Part shown: piece after piece, positions 30,117 to 39,179 of the stretch
Layout of the letters: each line of letters starts with the position of its first letter
Position numbering within the stretch: position 1 is the stretch's first letter
DNA from: Paraburkholderia rhizosphaerae
GTDB taxonomy: Bacteria; Pseudomonadota; Gammaproteobacteria; Burkholderiales; Burkholderiaceae
Direction of reading: 5' to 3'
DNA: 64,000 bases
Assembly: GCF_004366595.1 (NCBI RefSeq)
Contig: NZ_SORE01000004.1
Location: forward strand, 248,001 to 312,000
Program-made: the position numbers and the translations under genes
The notes under the pieces: generated by a model
The model's input: only the letters and a program-made list of their open reading frames with translations
What the model was told of the DNA's origin: nothing
Database searches by the model: none

Positions 30117-30902
30117 TCACAACTGCTGCAACTGCCGATCGGCATCCACCCGCTCGCGCTCCACACGTTCCAGATCCGCAGTCAACGTGCGCAGCATATC
30201 TTCCAGTCGCGTAAATGTTTGCTGGTGTCGATCGACCTCTCGCTGCGCTCGCTGCAATTCCGCATCCCAACCCTGCACCTCATCAGTCTGCGTATCGACG
30301 GTACGCTGAAGGTCGGACTCGCCGTGTTGCTGTTTGCGCTTTAAATCTTCGAGCAACCGCTGCGCGAGGCGTTTTCCGGTTTCTCGAGCGGACACCGCCA
30401 AGTGTGCGTCATCCTTTTGCCGCCTCGCCTCGTCGATCTCTCTTTCCAAAGACGTTTTCACGCCCGACAACTCGGCGACTTTCTGTTCCCTTTCCGCTTT
30501 ACGCTGTTCCAGTTGCCGGCGCCGCGCCGACGGGTCCGTGTCGCCGCCTCCTTTGAGCCCGATCGAGCCGCGATGCTCGAGATTCGGCGTATGCACAACC
30601 GGGTAGGCATCGACACCCTGAACAATGAAATGCCTCCCGGTGCGCTGATCGACGAAAACACCCGCAACTTCCGACGACCTGTATTCCGATGGAATCGCGT
30701 CCAACGGTTGCGCGCCGGACCACGGCGGCCGCTGTGCACTGGACGGCGAATGCACATGCGCTGCTGCGGCGGGCAGCGCCGTCACCTCCGGCGCTTTCAC
30801 ACGCTGCGCATGCCCGACTGTCGTCGCGTGCGTATTGCCCGCCTCCGCGGGCGGCATTTCCTTCAATTCGACTGCAACCTCATGTATTCGCATTGGACAC
30901 AT
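30117..30902 (-). CDS. Hypothetical protein with long C-terminal coiled coil
   Basis: I do not recognise this 261-residue protein. Residues 1-75 are Pro/Ala-rich and probably disordered. Residues about 76-115 contain a small ordered-looking patch, SEVAGVFVDQRTGRHFIVQG followed by VDAYPVVHTPN. From residue 125 to the end the sequence is charged, rich in Arg, Glu, Gln and Asp, with heptad spacing, so it should form a long coiled coil. There is no signal peptide, membrane segment or cysteine cluster. A start three codons later (MRIHEV) is possible; GGGAAAAG before the first ATG favours the longer form. It sits alone between a YidB-like gene and clpB. The middle patch recalls short strand motifs in dermonecrotic toxins and injected effectors, but this is a weak resemblance. 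Confidence 0.7.
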   Translation of the reverse strand: MCPMRIHEVAVELKEMPPAEAGNTHATTVGHAQRVKAPEVTALPAAAAHVHSPSSAQRPPWSGAQPLDAIPSEYRSSEVAGVFVDQRTGRHFIVQGVDAYPVVHTPNLEHRGSIGLKGGGDTDPSARRRQLEQRKAEREQKVAELSGVKTSLEREIDEARRQKDDAHLAVSARETGKRLAQRLLEDLKRKQQHGESDLQRTVDTQTDEVQGWDAELQRAQREVDRHQQTFTRLEDMLRTLTADLERVERERVDADRQLQQL

Positions 30903-31062
30903 CGCTTTTCCCGGTTCGTCACGTCAATGGAATGCTAGAGAGGCGCAGGCATCCGCGTGCAATGCGTAATCAATGGGCGCAAAAAAAAGCGGACAACGAA
31001 TCACTCGTTGCCCGCCTCTTTGCGAACCGAAGTTCGAGCCTCGGCCCGAACTTCGTTCCGCC

Positions 31063-33660
31063 TTAATGCACGACCCGCTCGAACACCAGCTTGCCGTTCT
31101 TCACATCGACCGGAATCACATCCTTCGGCCCGAACTTGCCCGCGAGAATCAGCTTCGCAACCGGATTCTCGATTTCCTGCTGGATCGCGCGCTTCAACGG
31201 CCGCGCGCCGAACAGCGGGTCGTAACCGACCTTGCCGATCAGTTCCAGCGCGTCGTCCGACACGACCAGCTGCATATCGAGCTTCGCGAGCCGCTCGTGC
31301 ACCCGATCAAGCTGGATCTTCGCAATCGACTCGATGTTCGACCGGTCGAGCGCATGGAACACGACGACATCGTCGATCCGGTTCAGGAACTCAGGCCGGA
31401 AATGCAGCTTCACTTCTTCCCACACTGCGTCCTTCACCGCGTCCTGCGACTCTCCCACCATCGACTGGATCACCTGCGAGGCGAGGTTCGACGTCATCAC
31501 GATCACCGTGTTCTTGAAGTCGACCGTGCGGCCCTGGCCATCGGTCATGCGGCCGTCGTCGAGCACTTGCAGCAGCACGTTGAACACGTCCGGATGCGCC
31601 TTCTCGATCTCGTCGAGCAGGATCACGCTATACGGCTTGCGGCGCACCGCTTCAGTCAGATAACCGCCCTCTTCGTAGCCGACGTAGCCCGGCGGCGCGC
31701 CGATCAGCCGTGCGACGCTGTGCTTCTCCATGAACTCGCTCATGTCGATACGGATCAGATGGTCTTCCGAATCGAACAGGAAAGACGCCAGCGCCTTGCA
31801 CAACTCGGTCTTGCCCACGCCAGTCGGCCCAAGGAACAGGAACGAACCATACGGACGATTCGGATCCGACAGGCCCGCGCGCGAACGGCGGATCGCATCG
31901 GCGACCGCATTGATCGCTTCATCCTGGCCGACCACCCGCTGATGCAGCTTTTCTTCGATTTGCAACAGTTTCTCGCGTTCGCCTTGCATCATCCGCGAGA
32001 CCGGAATGCCGGTCGCGCGCGACACCACTTCGGCGATTTCCTCCGCGCCGACCTGCGTGCGCAGCAAGCGCGGCCGCGTCGGGTTGTTCTGCTCCTGTGC
32101 TTCGGCCTGCGTGACCTGCTTCAGACGCGCCTCGATCTGCGGCAGCTTGCCGTACTGCAATTCCGCAACCTTTTCGAGCTTGCCTTCGCGCTGCAGCCGC
32201 GCGATTTCCGCGCGCGTCTTTTCGATCTCTTCCTTCAGTTGCGCACTACCCTGCACCGCGGCCTTTTCCGCGGTCCAGATTTCTTCGAGATCCGAATATT
32301 CGCGGTCGAGGCGCTCGATCTCTTCCTCGATCAGTTGCAGGCGCTTCTGCGACGCTTCATCCTTCTCCTTCTTCACCGCTTCGCGTTCGATCTTCAACTG
32401 GATGCGGCGACGATCGAGCCGGTCCATTTCCTCCGGCTTCGAATCGATTTCCATCTTGATCTTCGACGCGGCTTCATCGATCAGGTCGATCGCCTTGTCC
32501 GGCAGGAAACGGTCGGTGATATACCGGTGCGATAGCTCCGCCGCGGCGACGATCGCCGGGTCGGTGATATCGACGCCGTGGTGCAGTTCATAGCGCTCCT
32601 GCAAGCCGCGCAGAATCGCGATCGTCGCTTCGACGCTCGGTTCATCGACCAGCACTTTCTGGAAGCGCCGCTCGAGCGCCGCATCCTTCTCGATGTACTT
32701 GCGGTATTCGTCGAGCGTGGTCGCGCCGACGCAATGCAGTTCGCCGCGCGAGAGCGCCGGCTTCAGCATGTTGCCCGCGTCCATCGCGCCTTCGGCCTTA
32801 CCGGCGCCGACCATCGTATGGATCTCGTCGATAAAGACGATAGTCTGGCCTTCGTCTTTCGCGATATCGTTGAGCACCGCTTTCAGGCGTTCCTCGAATT
32901 CACCGCGATACTTCGCGCCGGCGAGCAGCGCCGCCATATCGAGCGACAGCACGCGCTTGCCCTTGAGCGTCTCCGGCACTTCGCCGTTGACGATGCGCTG
33001 CGCGAGCCCTTCGACAATCGCGGTCTTGCCGACACCCGGCTCGCCGATCAGCACCGGGTTGTTCTTCGTGCGTCGCTGCAGGATCTGAATCGAGCGGCGG
33101 ATTTCGTCGTCGCGGCCGATCACCGGATCGAGCTTGCCGGCACGCGCGCGTTCGGTCAGGTCGATCGTGTACTTCTTCAGCGCTTCGCGCTGGCTTTCGG
33201 CGTCCTGGCTGTGCACCTGCGAACCGCCGCGCACCGCGGCGATCGCCGCTTCCAGCGACTTGCGCGTGAGGCCGTGCTCGCGCGCGAGACGTCCCGCTTC
33301 GCCCTTGTCGTCGGCGACGGCGAGCAGGAACATTTCGCTCGCGATATACGTATCGTTGAGCTTCTGCGCTTCCTTGTCCGCCTGGTTCAGCAAGCCCGTC
33401 AGCTCGCGGCCGATCTGCACGTTGCCGTCGGTGCCTCGCACCTGCGGCAGCCGCGTAATCGCATCGTTCAACGCGGTTTGCAGCGCCTGCGTATGCACGC
33501 CCGCCCGCGACAGCAGCGAGCGCGCGGAACCGTCCGGTTGCGCGGCGAGCGCCGCCAGCAGGTGGACAGGCTCGATGTATTGATTGTCATGGCCGACCGC
33601 GAGGCTTTGCGCGTCCGCCAGTGCTTCCTGGAATTTGGTGGTGAGTTTGTCGATTCTCAT
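31063..33660 (-). CDS. clpB: ATP-dependent chaperone ClpB
   Basis: Hexameric disaggregase of 865 residues that, with DnaK, pulls proteins out of aggregates after heat stress. The N-domain begins [18 protein letters not shown]. The first AAA+ module has GEPGVGKTA near residue 205, the long coiled-coil middle domain spans about 400-525, and the second AAA+ module has GPTGVGKTE near 605. The ATG at 33660-33658 with GGAGG upstream is the correct start; the open frame extends 10 codons further. A heat-shock-type promoter lies 30-57 bases upstream. The gene stands alone between the coiled-coil protein and nsrR. Confidence 0.98.
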   Translation of the reverse strand: MRIDKLTTKFQEALADAQSLAVGHDNQYIEPVHLLAALAAQPDGSARSLLSRAGVHTQALQTALNDAITRLPQVRGTDGNVQIGRELTGLLNQADKEAQKLNDTYIASEMFLLAVADDKGEAGRLAREHGLTRKSLEAAIAAVRGGSQVHSQDAESQREALKKYTIDLTERARAGKLDPVIGRDDEIRRSIQILQRRTKNNPVLIGEPGVGKTAIVEGLAQRIVNGEVPETLKGKRVLSLDMAALLAGAKYRGEFEERLKAVLNDIAKDEGQTIVFIDEIHTMVGAGKAEGAMDAGNMLKPALSRGELHCVGATTLDEYRKYIEKDAALERRFQKVLVDEPSVEATIAILRGLQERYELHHGVDITDPAIVAAAELSHRYITDRFLPDKAIDLIDEAASKIKMEIDSKPEEMDRLDRRRIQLKIEREAVKKEKDEASQKRLQLIEEEIERLDREYSDLEEIWTAEKAAVQGSAQLKEEIEKTRAEIARLQREGKLEKVAELQYGKLPQIEARLKQVTQAEAQEQNNPTRPRLLRTQVGAEEIAEVVSRATGIPVSRMMQGEREKLLQIEEKLHQRVVGQDEAINAVADAIRRSRAGLSDPNRPYGSFLFLGPTGVGKTELCKALASFLFDSEDHLIRIDMSEFMEKHSVARLIGAPPGYVGYEEGGYLTEAVRRKPYSVILLDEIEKAHPDVFNVLLQVLDDGRMTDGQGRTVDFKNTVIVMTSNLASQVIQSMVGESQDAVKDAVWEEVKLHFRPEFLNRIDDVVVFHALDRSNIESIAKIQLDRVHERLAKLDMQLVVSDDALELIGKVGYDPLFGARPLKRAIQQEIENPVAKLILAGKFGPKDVIPVDVKNGKLVFERVVH

Positions 33661-33689
33661 CAAGAGACCTCCAGTTTCGAATGTCACCA

Positions 33690-33717
33690 AAATGAGGCGG
33701 ATTCCACTCGTTTCAAG
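33690..33717 (-). promoter_or_regulatory. Sigma-32 (RpoH) type promoter of clpB
   Basis: On the minus strand, CTTGAAA (33717-33711) is an exact sigma-32 -35 element and CCTCATTT (33697-33690) resembles the CCCCATnT -10 element, 13 bases apart, the preferred spacing. Transcription would begin about 25 bases before the clpB start. ClpB is a standard RpoH target, which supports the call. Confidence 0.8.
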
Positions 33718-33849
33718 CGGTTATTTGCATCTGGAGATAACAATTCGCGCGATTGGCGACGCCCGCCGCGCTAATCCGCCGTCGGCGGCCGTGGCCACGG
33801 CCGTGACGACGCGTGCGGTATCAGTATGCCTGGGTGGCCGCGGCGACGC

Positions 33850-34341
33850 TCACGCGTCCGGGGAGATCGGGACGATCGACGCGACCGGCACCGCGGCGGG
33901 CATCAGGCCAAGCAGCGTCAGCAGCGGGTCGCTCGGCTTCGCAATATCCCCGATCGTATGGCGATCGAGCTCGGCGAAAAAAGCATCGCGCGCACTTTCG
34001 AGGACGCTCTTCAAGCGGCATTGCGGACGGATCGCGCATTCGCGATGCGCGCCGTCCGCATCCGGAAGGCAGGCGACCAGCGCGAAGTCGCTCTCGGCCG
34101 CGCGCACTACTTCGCCGACCGTCAGCGCCGATGAATGCTCGTACAGCCGCAGGCCACCGTTGCGTCCGCGAACCGTCTCTACCCAGCCGAGTTCAGCGAG
34201 CCGCTGGACGACTTTCATCAGATGATTCTTTGAAATTCCGTACGAGTCGGAAATATCCTGGATCGTTGCTAGCCCCTCAGGACGTACGGCGAGGTAGAGC
34301 AGCACACGCAACGAGTAGTCGGTATAGTCTGTCAGTCTCAT
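33850..34341 (-). CDS. nsrR: Rrf2 family repressor, NsrR type
   Basis: A 163-residue regulator predicted to hold an iron-sulfur cluster that nitric oxide destroys, relieving repression. The N-terminal winged helix is MRLTDYTDYSLRVLLYLA with the recognition region SDSYGISKNHLMKVVQRL. Three cysteines, Cys91, Cys102 and Cys108, occupy the cluster-binding position of Rrf2 proteins; the first spacing is longer than in E. coli NsrR. The ATG at 34341-34339 is used because the MRLTDYTDYSLR start is conserved, although the frame is open further upstream. The divergent gene is a truncated hemoglobin and an NsrR box lies between, which makes NsrR much more likely than IscR or RirA. Confidence 0.9.
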   Translation of the reverse strand: MRLTDYTDYSLRVLLYLAVRPEGLATIQDISDSYGISKNHLMKVVQRLAELGWVETVRGRNGGLRLYEHSSALTVGEVVRAAESDFALVACLPDADGAHRECAIRPQCRLKSVLESARDAFFAELDRHTIGDIAKPSDPLLTLLGLMPAAVPVASIVPISPDA

Positions 34342-34451
34342 GTATGCCAAGTCGCGATCGGCGAAGGCGTGGCCGCAAAAAAGCCGGGCCGCGTCCTTTC
34401 CAAGGTTGCCGTGAACGCTTTTATCGCGTGCTGTATCGCACGCCTGATTGT

Positions 34452-34480
34452 AATAAGATGCTTGTATTACGCATCTTATT
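34452..34480. promoter_or_regulatory. NsrR-binding site between nsrR and the truncated hemoglobin
   Basis: The arms AATAAGATGC (34452-34461) and GCATCTTATT (34471-34480) are exact inverted copies around nine bases. The inner 23 bp (34455-34477) match the 11-1-11 NsrR consensus half-site AAGATGCnTTT closely. It lies in the shared intergenic region and would control both genes. Confidence 0.85.
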
Positions 34481-34611
34481 GGCGCGTTTATCGTGTTATT
34501 TCGCGTAACTATAAACGCTATGCTTTGTTCGCATGCGGTCTTTTTTACCAGAATCGCGAAGTTCTTTTGCAATTGACCGCAAAAAGCTATCGCCCGCCTT
34601 ACTTGTGACGA

Positions 34612-35169
34612 ATGATGAACCCGTCTTTTGAACCCGCCGCGGCAGTTGCGCGGCATTCCGAACCAACTGAAGCGAATATTCGCGAGCTGGTCTACGCGTT
34701 TTACGACCGCGTGCGTGCCGATGCGCTGCTCGGCCCGGTTTTCGAGCAGACCATCGCGGGCCGCTGGGACGAGCATCTGCCGAAAATGTGCACGTTCTGG
34801 GGCAGCCTCGTGCTCGGCTCGAAGCAGTACCGCGGCAATGTGCAGCAGACCCATCAGCCGTTGCCGGGCATCGAGCCGCGGCATTTCAGCCGCTGGCTTT
34901 ATCTGTTTCTCGATACCGTCGAAGCGCGTTATGAACCGGCCGCGGCCGTGCGTTTCATGGAACCCGCGCTGCGTATCGCGCAGAGTCTGCAATTAAGCCG
35001 CTTCGGCTGGGACTACGTGATTCCCGACGAGCAGAAGGCGCTACTCGAGCGGGTTGCGCCGCGCCGGCGTAAATCGGACGCGGATGAAGAGGCACACGAC
35101 CTGCCATCGAGGCCGCGCGGAGAACCGTTTCCGGCAAAGATCATCGGGCGCGGAAGCGACGACGCTTAA
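34612..35169 (+). CDS. Group III truncated hemoglobin
   Basis: Cytoplasmic heme protein of 185 residues. The core (about 17-140) reads YAFYDRVRADALLGPVF, then CTFWGSLVLGSKQYRGN and THQPLPGIEPRHFSRWLYLF. His81 is the expected proximal heme ligand and Trp95 is typical of group III. The last 45 residues form a charged, probably flexible tail not seen in standard members. Group III hemoglobins are often tied to nitric oxide or oxygen chemistry. Here the divergent nsrR and the NsrR box strongly suggest induction by nitric oxide and a role in its removal. The ribosome site before the double ATG is weak. Confidence 0.9.
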   Translation: MMNPSFEPAAAVARHSEPTEANIRELVYAFYDRVRADALLGPVFEQTIAGRWDEHLPKMCTFWGSLVLGSKQYRGNVQQTHQPLPGIEPRHFSRWLYLFLDTVEARYEPAAAVRFMEPALRIAQSLQLSRFGWDYVIPDEQKALLERVAPRRRKSDADEEAHDLPSRPRGEPFPAKIIGRGSDDA

Positions 35170-35225
35170 CGCAGTGGCGGTCCGCGACTGCTCCCGCTCG
35201 TCGTCCCCGCTCGCCGCCCGAATCG

Positions 35226-35705
35226 CTACTCCGCTTTCGCGGCGTTGCCGGACCTCAAGCCCCACCGCTCCAGCGCCGCATCGTCGGTGACACGCGCATC
35301 CACCCAGCGCTCGCCGTTTTCCGTCTTTTCCTTCTTCCAGAACGGCGCGTGGGACTTCAGGTAATCCATCACGAACTCGCACGACGCGAACGCATTGCCG
35401 CGATGCGCGGACGTCGTCGCGACGAGCACGATCTGATCGAGCGGATACAGCTTGCCGACCCGATGCACGATCAGCACGTCGGTGCCGGGCCAGCGTTCGC
35501 GCGCCGCATCGACGATGTGTTCGAGCGACTTCTCGGTCATGCCCGGGTAGTGTTCGAGTTCCATCGTCTCGACGGCGCTACCTTCGTTCAGGTCGCGCAC
35601 CGTGCCCACGAAGCATGCGACCGCGCCGACTTTCGGATTGTGTGCGCGCAGCGCGGCTACCTCAGTGCTGAGGTCGAAGTCTTCGAGTTGAACGCGCACC
35701 GTCAT
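35226..35705 (-). CDS. moaE: Molybdopterin synthase catalytic subunit MoaE
   Basis: Large subunit (159 residues) of molybdopterin synthase, which moves two sulfurs from MoaD to precursor Z. Typical segments are GAVACFVGTVRDLNEG, MELEHYPGMTEKSLEHI, VLIVHRVGKLYPLDQIVLVATTSAHRG in pieces, and the active-site region APFWKKEKTENGERWVDA with catalytic lysines. The ATG at 35705-35703 leaves a 10-base gap after moaD; the open frame upstream overlaps moaD and is rejected. Last gene of moeA-moaD-moaE. Confidence 0.97.
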   Translation of the reverse strand: MTVRVQLEDFDLSTEVAALRAHNPKVGAVACFVGTVRDLNEGSAVETMELEHYPGMTEKSLEHIVDAARERWPGTDVLIVHRVGKLYPLDQIVLVATTSAHRGNAFASCEFVMDYLKSHAPFWKKEKTENGERWVDARVTDDAALERWGLRSGNAAKAE

Positions 35706-35715
35706 CGCCTGCTCC

Positions 35716-35973
35716 TCAGCCGCCGGTAACCGGCGGAAAAAACGCGACTTCGCAGCCGTCGGTAATCCTCGTACCGGCATCGGTCATCACGTGATTGCAC
35801 GCCATACGCAGCGCGCGCCCTTCAGCGAGCGTGTCGGCCCAGATGCCGCCGCGTACGCGCAGCCACGTGCGCAAGTCGCCGACGGTGGCCACTTCCGCGG
35901 GCACATCGACCGCTTCGTCGGCCACGCCGAGCGCCTCACGCACGCTCGCGAAGTATTTGAGCTGTATCTTCAT
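35716..35973 (-). CDS. moaD: Molybdopterin synthase sulfur carrier MoaD
   Basis: Ubiquitin-like protein of 85 residues. The C-terminus VAFFPPVTGG ends in the Gly-Gly that is adenylated and converted to a thiocarboxylate, the sulfur donor for MoaE. The N-terminal MKIQLKYFASVREALG is typical. It lies 24 bases after moeA and 10 before moaE, so the three are one transcript. Confidence 0.96.
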   Translation of the reverse strand: MKIQLKYFASVREALGVADEAVDVPAEVATVGDLRTWLRVRGGIWADTLAEGRALRMACNHVMTDAGTRITDGCEVAFFPPVTGG

Positions 35974-35997
35974 TGCAGTGTTGATTCAGTGTCAGTC

Positions 35998-37296
35998 CTA
36001 GTTCAGCAATTCGGAAAACGGAATGAAACGTACGGTCTCACCGGCGCTAATCGCGTGGTTCGGCGGATTGTCGATCAGTCCGTCACCCCAGACCGTCGAT
36101 GTCAGCACCGCCGAACTCTGGTTCGGGAACAGATCGAGTCCGCCTGCGGCATTCACGCGCGCGCGCAGAAATTCGTTGCGACGGTCGGCCTTCTGCTGCG
36201 TAAAGTCCGCGCGTAGCGACAGCGCGCGCGGCGTGACAGTGCGCACGCCCGCAAGCCGCAACACGAACGGCCGCACGAACAGTACGAAGGTCGCAAAGCT
36301 CGAAACCGGATTGCCCGGCAAGCCGATAAAGAATGTTTCGGCCCGCGCGGTTGCGTGGCCCGTTGCGCTCGCGGCACTCGCCGGGCTTTCGGTGCCGACA
36401 GGCGCGCGGCGCACCGCGCCGAATGCAAGCGGCTTGCCCGGCTTCATCGCGATCTGCCACATCGACAGCCGCCCTTCGGCCTCGACGGCCGGCTTCACGT
36501 GGTCTTCCTCGCCGACCGACACACCGCCGCATGTGAGGATCAGATCGTGCTCGCGCGCCGCGTCGCGCAGCGTCGCCCGGGTCGCGTCGAGCTTGTCGGC
36601 GACGATGCCGTAGTCGGTCACGTCGCAGCCAAGCTTTTCGAGCAGCCCGCGCAGTGTGAAACGGTTCGAGTTGTAGATTGCGCCGGGCTTCAGCGGCTCG
36701 CCGGGCATCGTCAGTTCGTCGCCCGTGAAGAATACGGCGACCTTCACACGACGCATCACGTGCAGTTCCGCGCAACCGACCGATGCCGCCAGCCCCAGCG
36801 CCTGCGGCGTCAGGCGTGTGCCGGCCGGCAGGATCACCGCGCCGCGCCGGATATCCGCGCCTTGCTGCGTGATCCATTCGCCGGCCTTCGGCGTATGCAG
36901 CAGCGTCACTTCGTTGCCGGCGGACTCGGTTTGCTCCTGCATCACGATCGCATCCGCGCCGGGCGGCACGGTCGCGCCCGTAAAGATGCGCGCCGCGGTG
37001 CCAGCCGCGAGCGGCTGTGGCGCATGACCCGCCGGCACGCGCTGCGACACCGGCAAGCGGCGGTCGCCATGCGCGAGATCGGCGAGGCGCACCGCGTAGC
37101 CGTCCATCGAGCTGGTGTTCATCGGCGGCACGTCGAGCGGCGAGATCACATCCGCGGCAAGCACGCGGTTCAGTGCGTCGAGAGTCGGCAGCGTTTGTTC
37201 GCCGTCGATCTGCACGGCCGCGCCGAGCAAGGTCGCGAGGGCGTCGGCAGTCGACAGCATGGGGGCGCGTGGTGCGGCAGGCGTGGGTATGGACAT
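35998..37296 (-). CDS. moeA: Molybdopterin molybdotransferase MoeA
   Basis: Inserts molybdate into adenylylated molybdopterin, the last step of cofactor formation. The 432-residue protein has NTSSMDGYAVR near residue 65, PPGADAIVMQEQ, TCGGVSVGEEDHVK in the MPT-binding domain, and GLPGNPVSSF, in the standard order. The ATG at 37296-37294 is preferred; an upstream extension of 43 Arg-rich codons has no match to the family. An insertion between the kinase-like domain and GLPGNP (Ala/Thr-rich, about 25 residues) is unusual but harmless. Heads the moeA-moaD-moaE operon. Confidence 0.96.
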   Translation of the reverse strand: MSIPTPAAPRAPMLSTADALATLLGAAVQIDGEQTLPTLDALNRVLAADVISPLDVPPMNTSSMDGYAVRLADLAHGDRRLPVSQRVPAGHAPQPLAAGTAARIFTGATVPPGADAIVMQEQTESAGNEVTLLHTPKAGEWITQQGADIRRGAVILPAGTRLTPQALGLAASVGCAELHVMRRVKVAVFFTGDELTMPGEPLKPGAIYNSNRFTLRGLLEKLGCDVTDYGIVADKLDATRATLRDAAREHDLILTCGGVSVGEEDHVKPAVEAEGRLSMWQIAMKPGKPLAFGAVRRAPVGTESPASAASATGHATARAETFFIGLPGNPVSSFATFVLFVRPFVLRLAGVRTVTPRALSLRADFTQQKADRRNEFLRARVNAAGGLDLFPNQSSAVLTSTVWGDGLIDNPPNHAISAGETVRFIPFSELLN

Positions 37297-37516
37297 CGGG
37301 TGACGATGGCGCGAGCGGAAAAAGACATTGTAACGGCGAACGGTGCGATTCACGGTCGGCGCCCGCACCGGATTTTCCGGTGCGCCTGCCTTCGCGCGCC
37401 GGCCCGTGCCACGCGGGCATGACACGGATAGTGTCCAGACGGGGACGCAGGGAAACCCGCTTACCGCGCCGTGAACTTACGATTCCGCACACTCCATTTG
37501 TAGGGGAAAGTCGTCC

Positions 37517-38104
37517 ATGAAATGCCTTGTGCTATCGCCGTGTCTTCTGCTGTGCGTTGCCGCATGCACGCCCGCTCTCTCCGTGAGCGACACGGTCGTT
37601 ATCTGCGACGAGCGCGGTTGCGCTCGCAGTGCGACAAAAGAGCAGTCACGCGACGCTCAGATAGAACGCGCACCCGCCGCCGAAGACGCCCGTATCGGCG
37701 CGCTCAGCAAGCGTGCCATGTCCGAACCCAAAGCGGCATACGACCTCGGTCTACGTTACCTTCGCGGCGACGGCGTGCGGCAAGACAGCTACCAGGCGCT
37801 GGCCTGGATGCGCGACGCCGCGACACGCGGCGACCTGCATGCGCAAAAGGCGCTGGGCAGCTTTTACCTGTTCGGTTTCGAGGAAATGGGCGCCGATCCG
37901 CGCGAGGCCGAGAAATGGCTGTCGATCGCCGCGAGCCGCGGCGACGATGAAGCGCAGACGCTACTCCAACAGGCACGCGCCGCGAAAGAGCTGGACCAGA
38001 ACGACTACCGGGCGCGCACAGCCTGGCGCGACGTTAACTACCGCAACTGGTACTCGGGCTATCCGTATCTGGGAACGTGGCGACAGAACGCCTGGTACTA
38101 CTAG
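37517..38104 (+). CDS. Sel1-repeat lipoprotein
   Basis: A 195-residue predicted outer-membrane or periplasmic lipoprotein. The signal peptide ends in the lipobox VAAC (Cys17). The following 30 residues contain two more cysteines. Residues about 70-155 form two Sel1-like repeats: PKAAYDLGLRYLRGDGVRQD and DLHAQKALGSFYLFGFEE. Sel1 repeats are helical protein-binding units. The tail is rich in Tyr, Trp and Asn, ending NAWYY, which is odd and may mediate surface contact. A CsgG-like lipoprotein follows 120 bases later. Function unknown. Confidence 0.82.
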   Translation: MKCLVLSPCLLLCVAACTPALSVSDTVVICDERGCARSATKEQSRDAQIERAPAAEDARIGALSKRAMSEPKAAYDLGLRYLRGDGVRQDSYQALAWMRDAATRGDLHAQKALGSFYLFGFEEMGADPREAEKWLSIAASRGDDEAQTLLQQARAAKELDQNDYRARTAWRDVNYRNWYSGYPYLGTWRQNAWYY

Positions 38105-38224
38105 CCGGATCGATTCCGCCCGTGAGTTTCATGGGCAAACCTTCACTACCTGTCCCGGACGTCGTTCCTGCGATCGCATCGACGACTGCACACTGCTTTG
38201 ATCACTCACTCTGTTCGCAACGCC

Positions 38225-39067
38225 ATGAAGCCCCCCTTTTTCCGCTATTTCGTTATCAATTGCTCACTCTGCGCCGCCTCGGCGGCGACACTCACTGCGT
38301 GCGGCGGCATGGTCTCGCCAGGCGGCCAGAATCTGGGCGCGACCGGTGCGGCAGCTGGCGCAACAAGCGCCGGTGCCGATTCGGCTTTGCAGCACTGCAG
38401 TTCGCCGCTCGGCACGATCGCGGTTGACGACGGACGCAACGCGGACTGGTTCGGCCCATTCGGCAGCGCAACCAGGGTGACCACGATCGAACCGCTGTTG
38501 CGCCTTGCAGTTCAGCAATCCAACTGCTTCGTGATTACGTCGATCGGCAACCAGAAAACCGATGCGCGCTTGTCGCAGATCACGAACCAGCAACGCAGCT
38601 CAGGTGAATACCGTGCCGGTTCGAAACAGGAAAAGGGCCAGCGAGTCGCCGCCGACTATTTCATGGAGCCGAAGATCATCGTCAGCGATTCGGCCATTGG
38701 CAGTGTCAGCGGCCTGCTCGGTGGCGTCGTGGGCAACATGCTCGGCAGCGGGGCCGTGGCGGGACTGGCTGGCAACCTGAAGGCCAAAGCATCGGTCGTC
38801 ACGTTGACACTCTTCGACGTGCGCTCGACTGTACAGATCGCGGCCGCCGAAGGCAGTTCGACTGCGACCAACTACGGCGCCGCACTCGCCGGCTTCGGAG
38901 GTGGAATGGGCGGTGCGCTCGGCGGCTTCTCGTCGACGCCGGAAGGCAAGGCGACCGTGGTCGCATTCATCGACGCATGGAACAAGATCGTCGTCGCGCT
39001 GCGCCATTACAAAGCGCAAGACGTCGAGGGCGGACTGGGCCGTGGAGGCCGGTTGAAGGTCAACTGA
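38225..39067 (+). CDS. CsgG-like lipoprotein
   Basis: A 280-residue lipoprotein starting MKPPFFRYFVINC with the lipobox LTAC. The first mature residues are Gly/Ala-rich. The next part, LGTIAVDDGRNADWFGPFG and PLLRLAVQQSNCFVITSIGN, resembles the CsgG/HfaB fold, which forms curli-secretion pores and related envelope structures. A glycine-rich hydrophobic stretch (SVSGLLGGVVGNMLGSG) lies in the middle, a plausible membrane-inserting segment. No csgA or other curli gene is near, so it is probably a stand-alone CsgG relative. The start three in-frame Met earlier is less likely because it breaks the signal peptide. Confidence 0.75.
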   Translation: MKPPFFRYFVINCSLCAASAATLTACGGMVSPGGQNLGATGAAAGATSAGADSALQHCSSPLGTIAVDDGRNADWFGPFGSATRVTTIEPLLRLAVQQSNCFVITSIGNQKTDARLSQITNQQRSSGEYRAGSKQEKGQRVAADYFMEPKIIVSDSAIGSVSGLLGGVVGNMLGSGAVAGLAGNLKAKASVVTLTLFDVRSTVQIAAAEGSSTATNYGAALAGFGGGMGGALGGFSSTPEGKATVVAFIDAWNKIVVALRHYKAQDVEGGLGRGGRLKVN

Positions 39068-39179
39068 ATATCAACTGAAGGTCCTGACGCAAGACGCCCT
39101 GTGTGCCCGGGAAAATCGAGCTTCGATGCGCGACGCAGGACCCGTGACCCGGCACGGCCAGTCGCTCGCGCCGCTTGAA

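Noticed and set aside
30973..32535. 520-codon open frame antisense to clpB
   Set aside because: Composition is that of a reverse-strand shadow, and clpB is fully intact on the other strand.
33850..34341. IscR or RirA rather than NsrR
   Set aside because: The neighbouring hemoglobin and the NsrR-type box point to nitric oxide sensing; there is no isc gene next to it.
34369..34608. 79-codon frame between nsrR and the truncated hemoglobin
   Set aside because: It spans the NsrR box and promoter region, has no ribosome site and no family; regulatory DNA explains the interval better.
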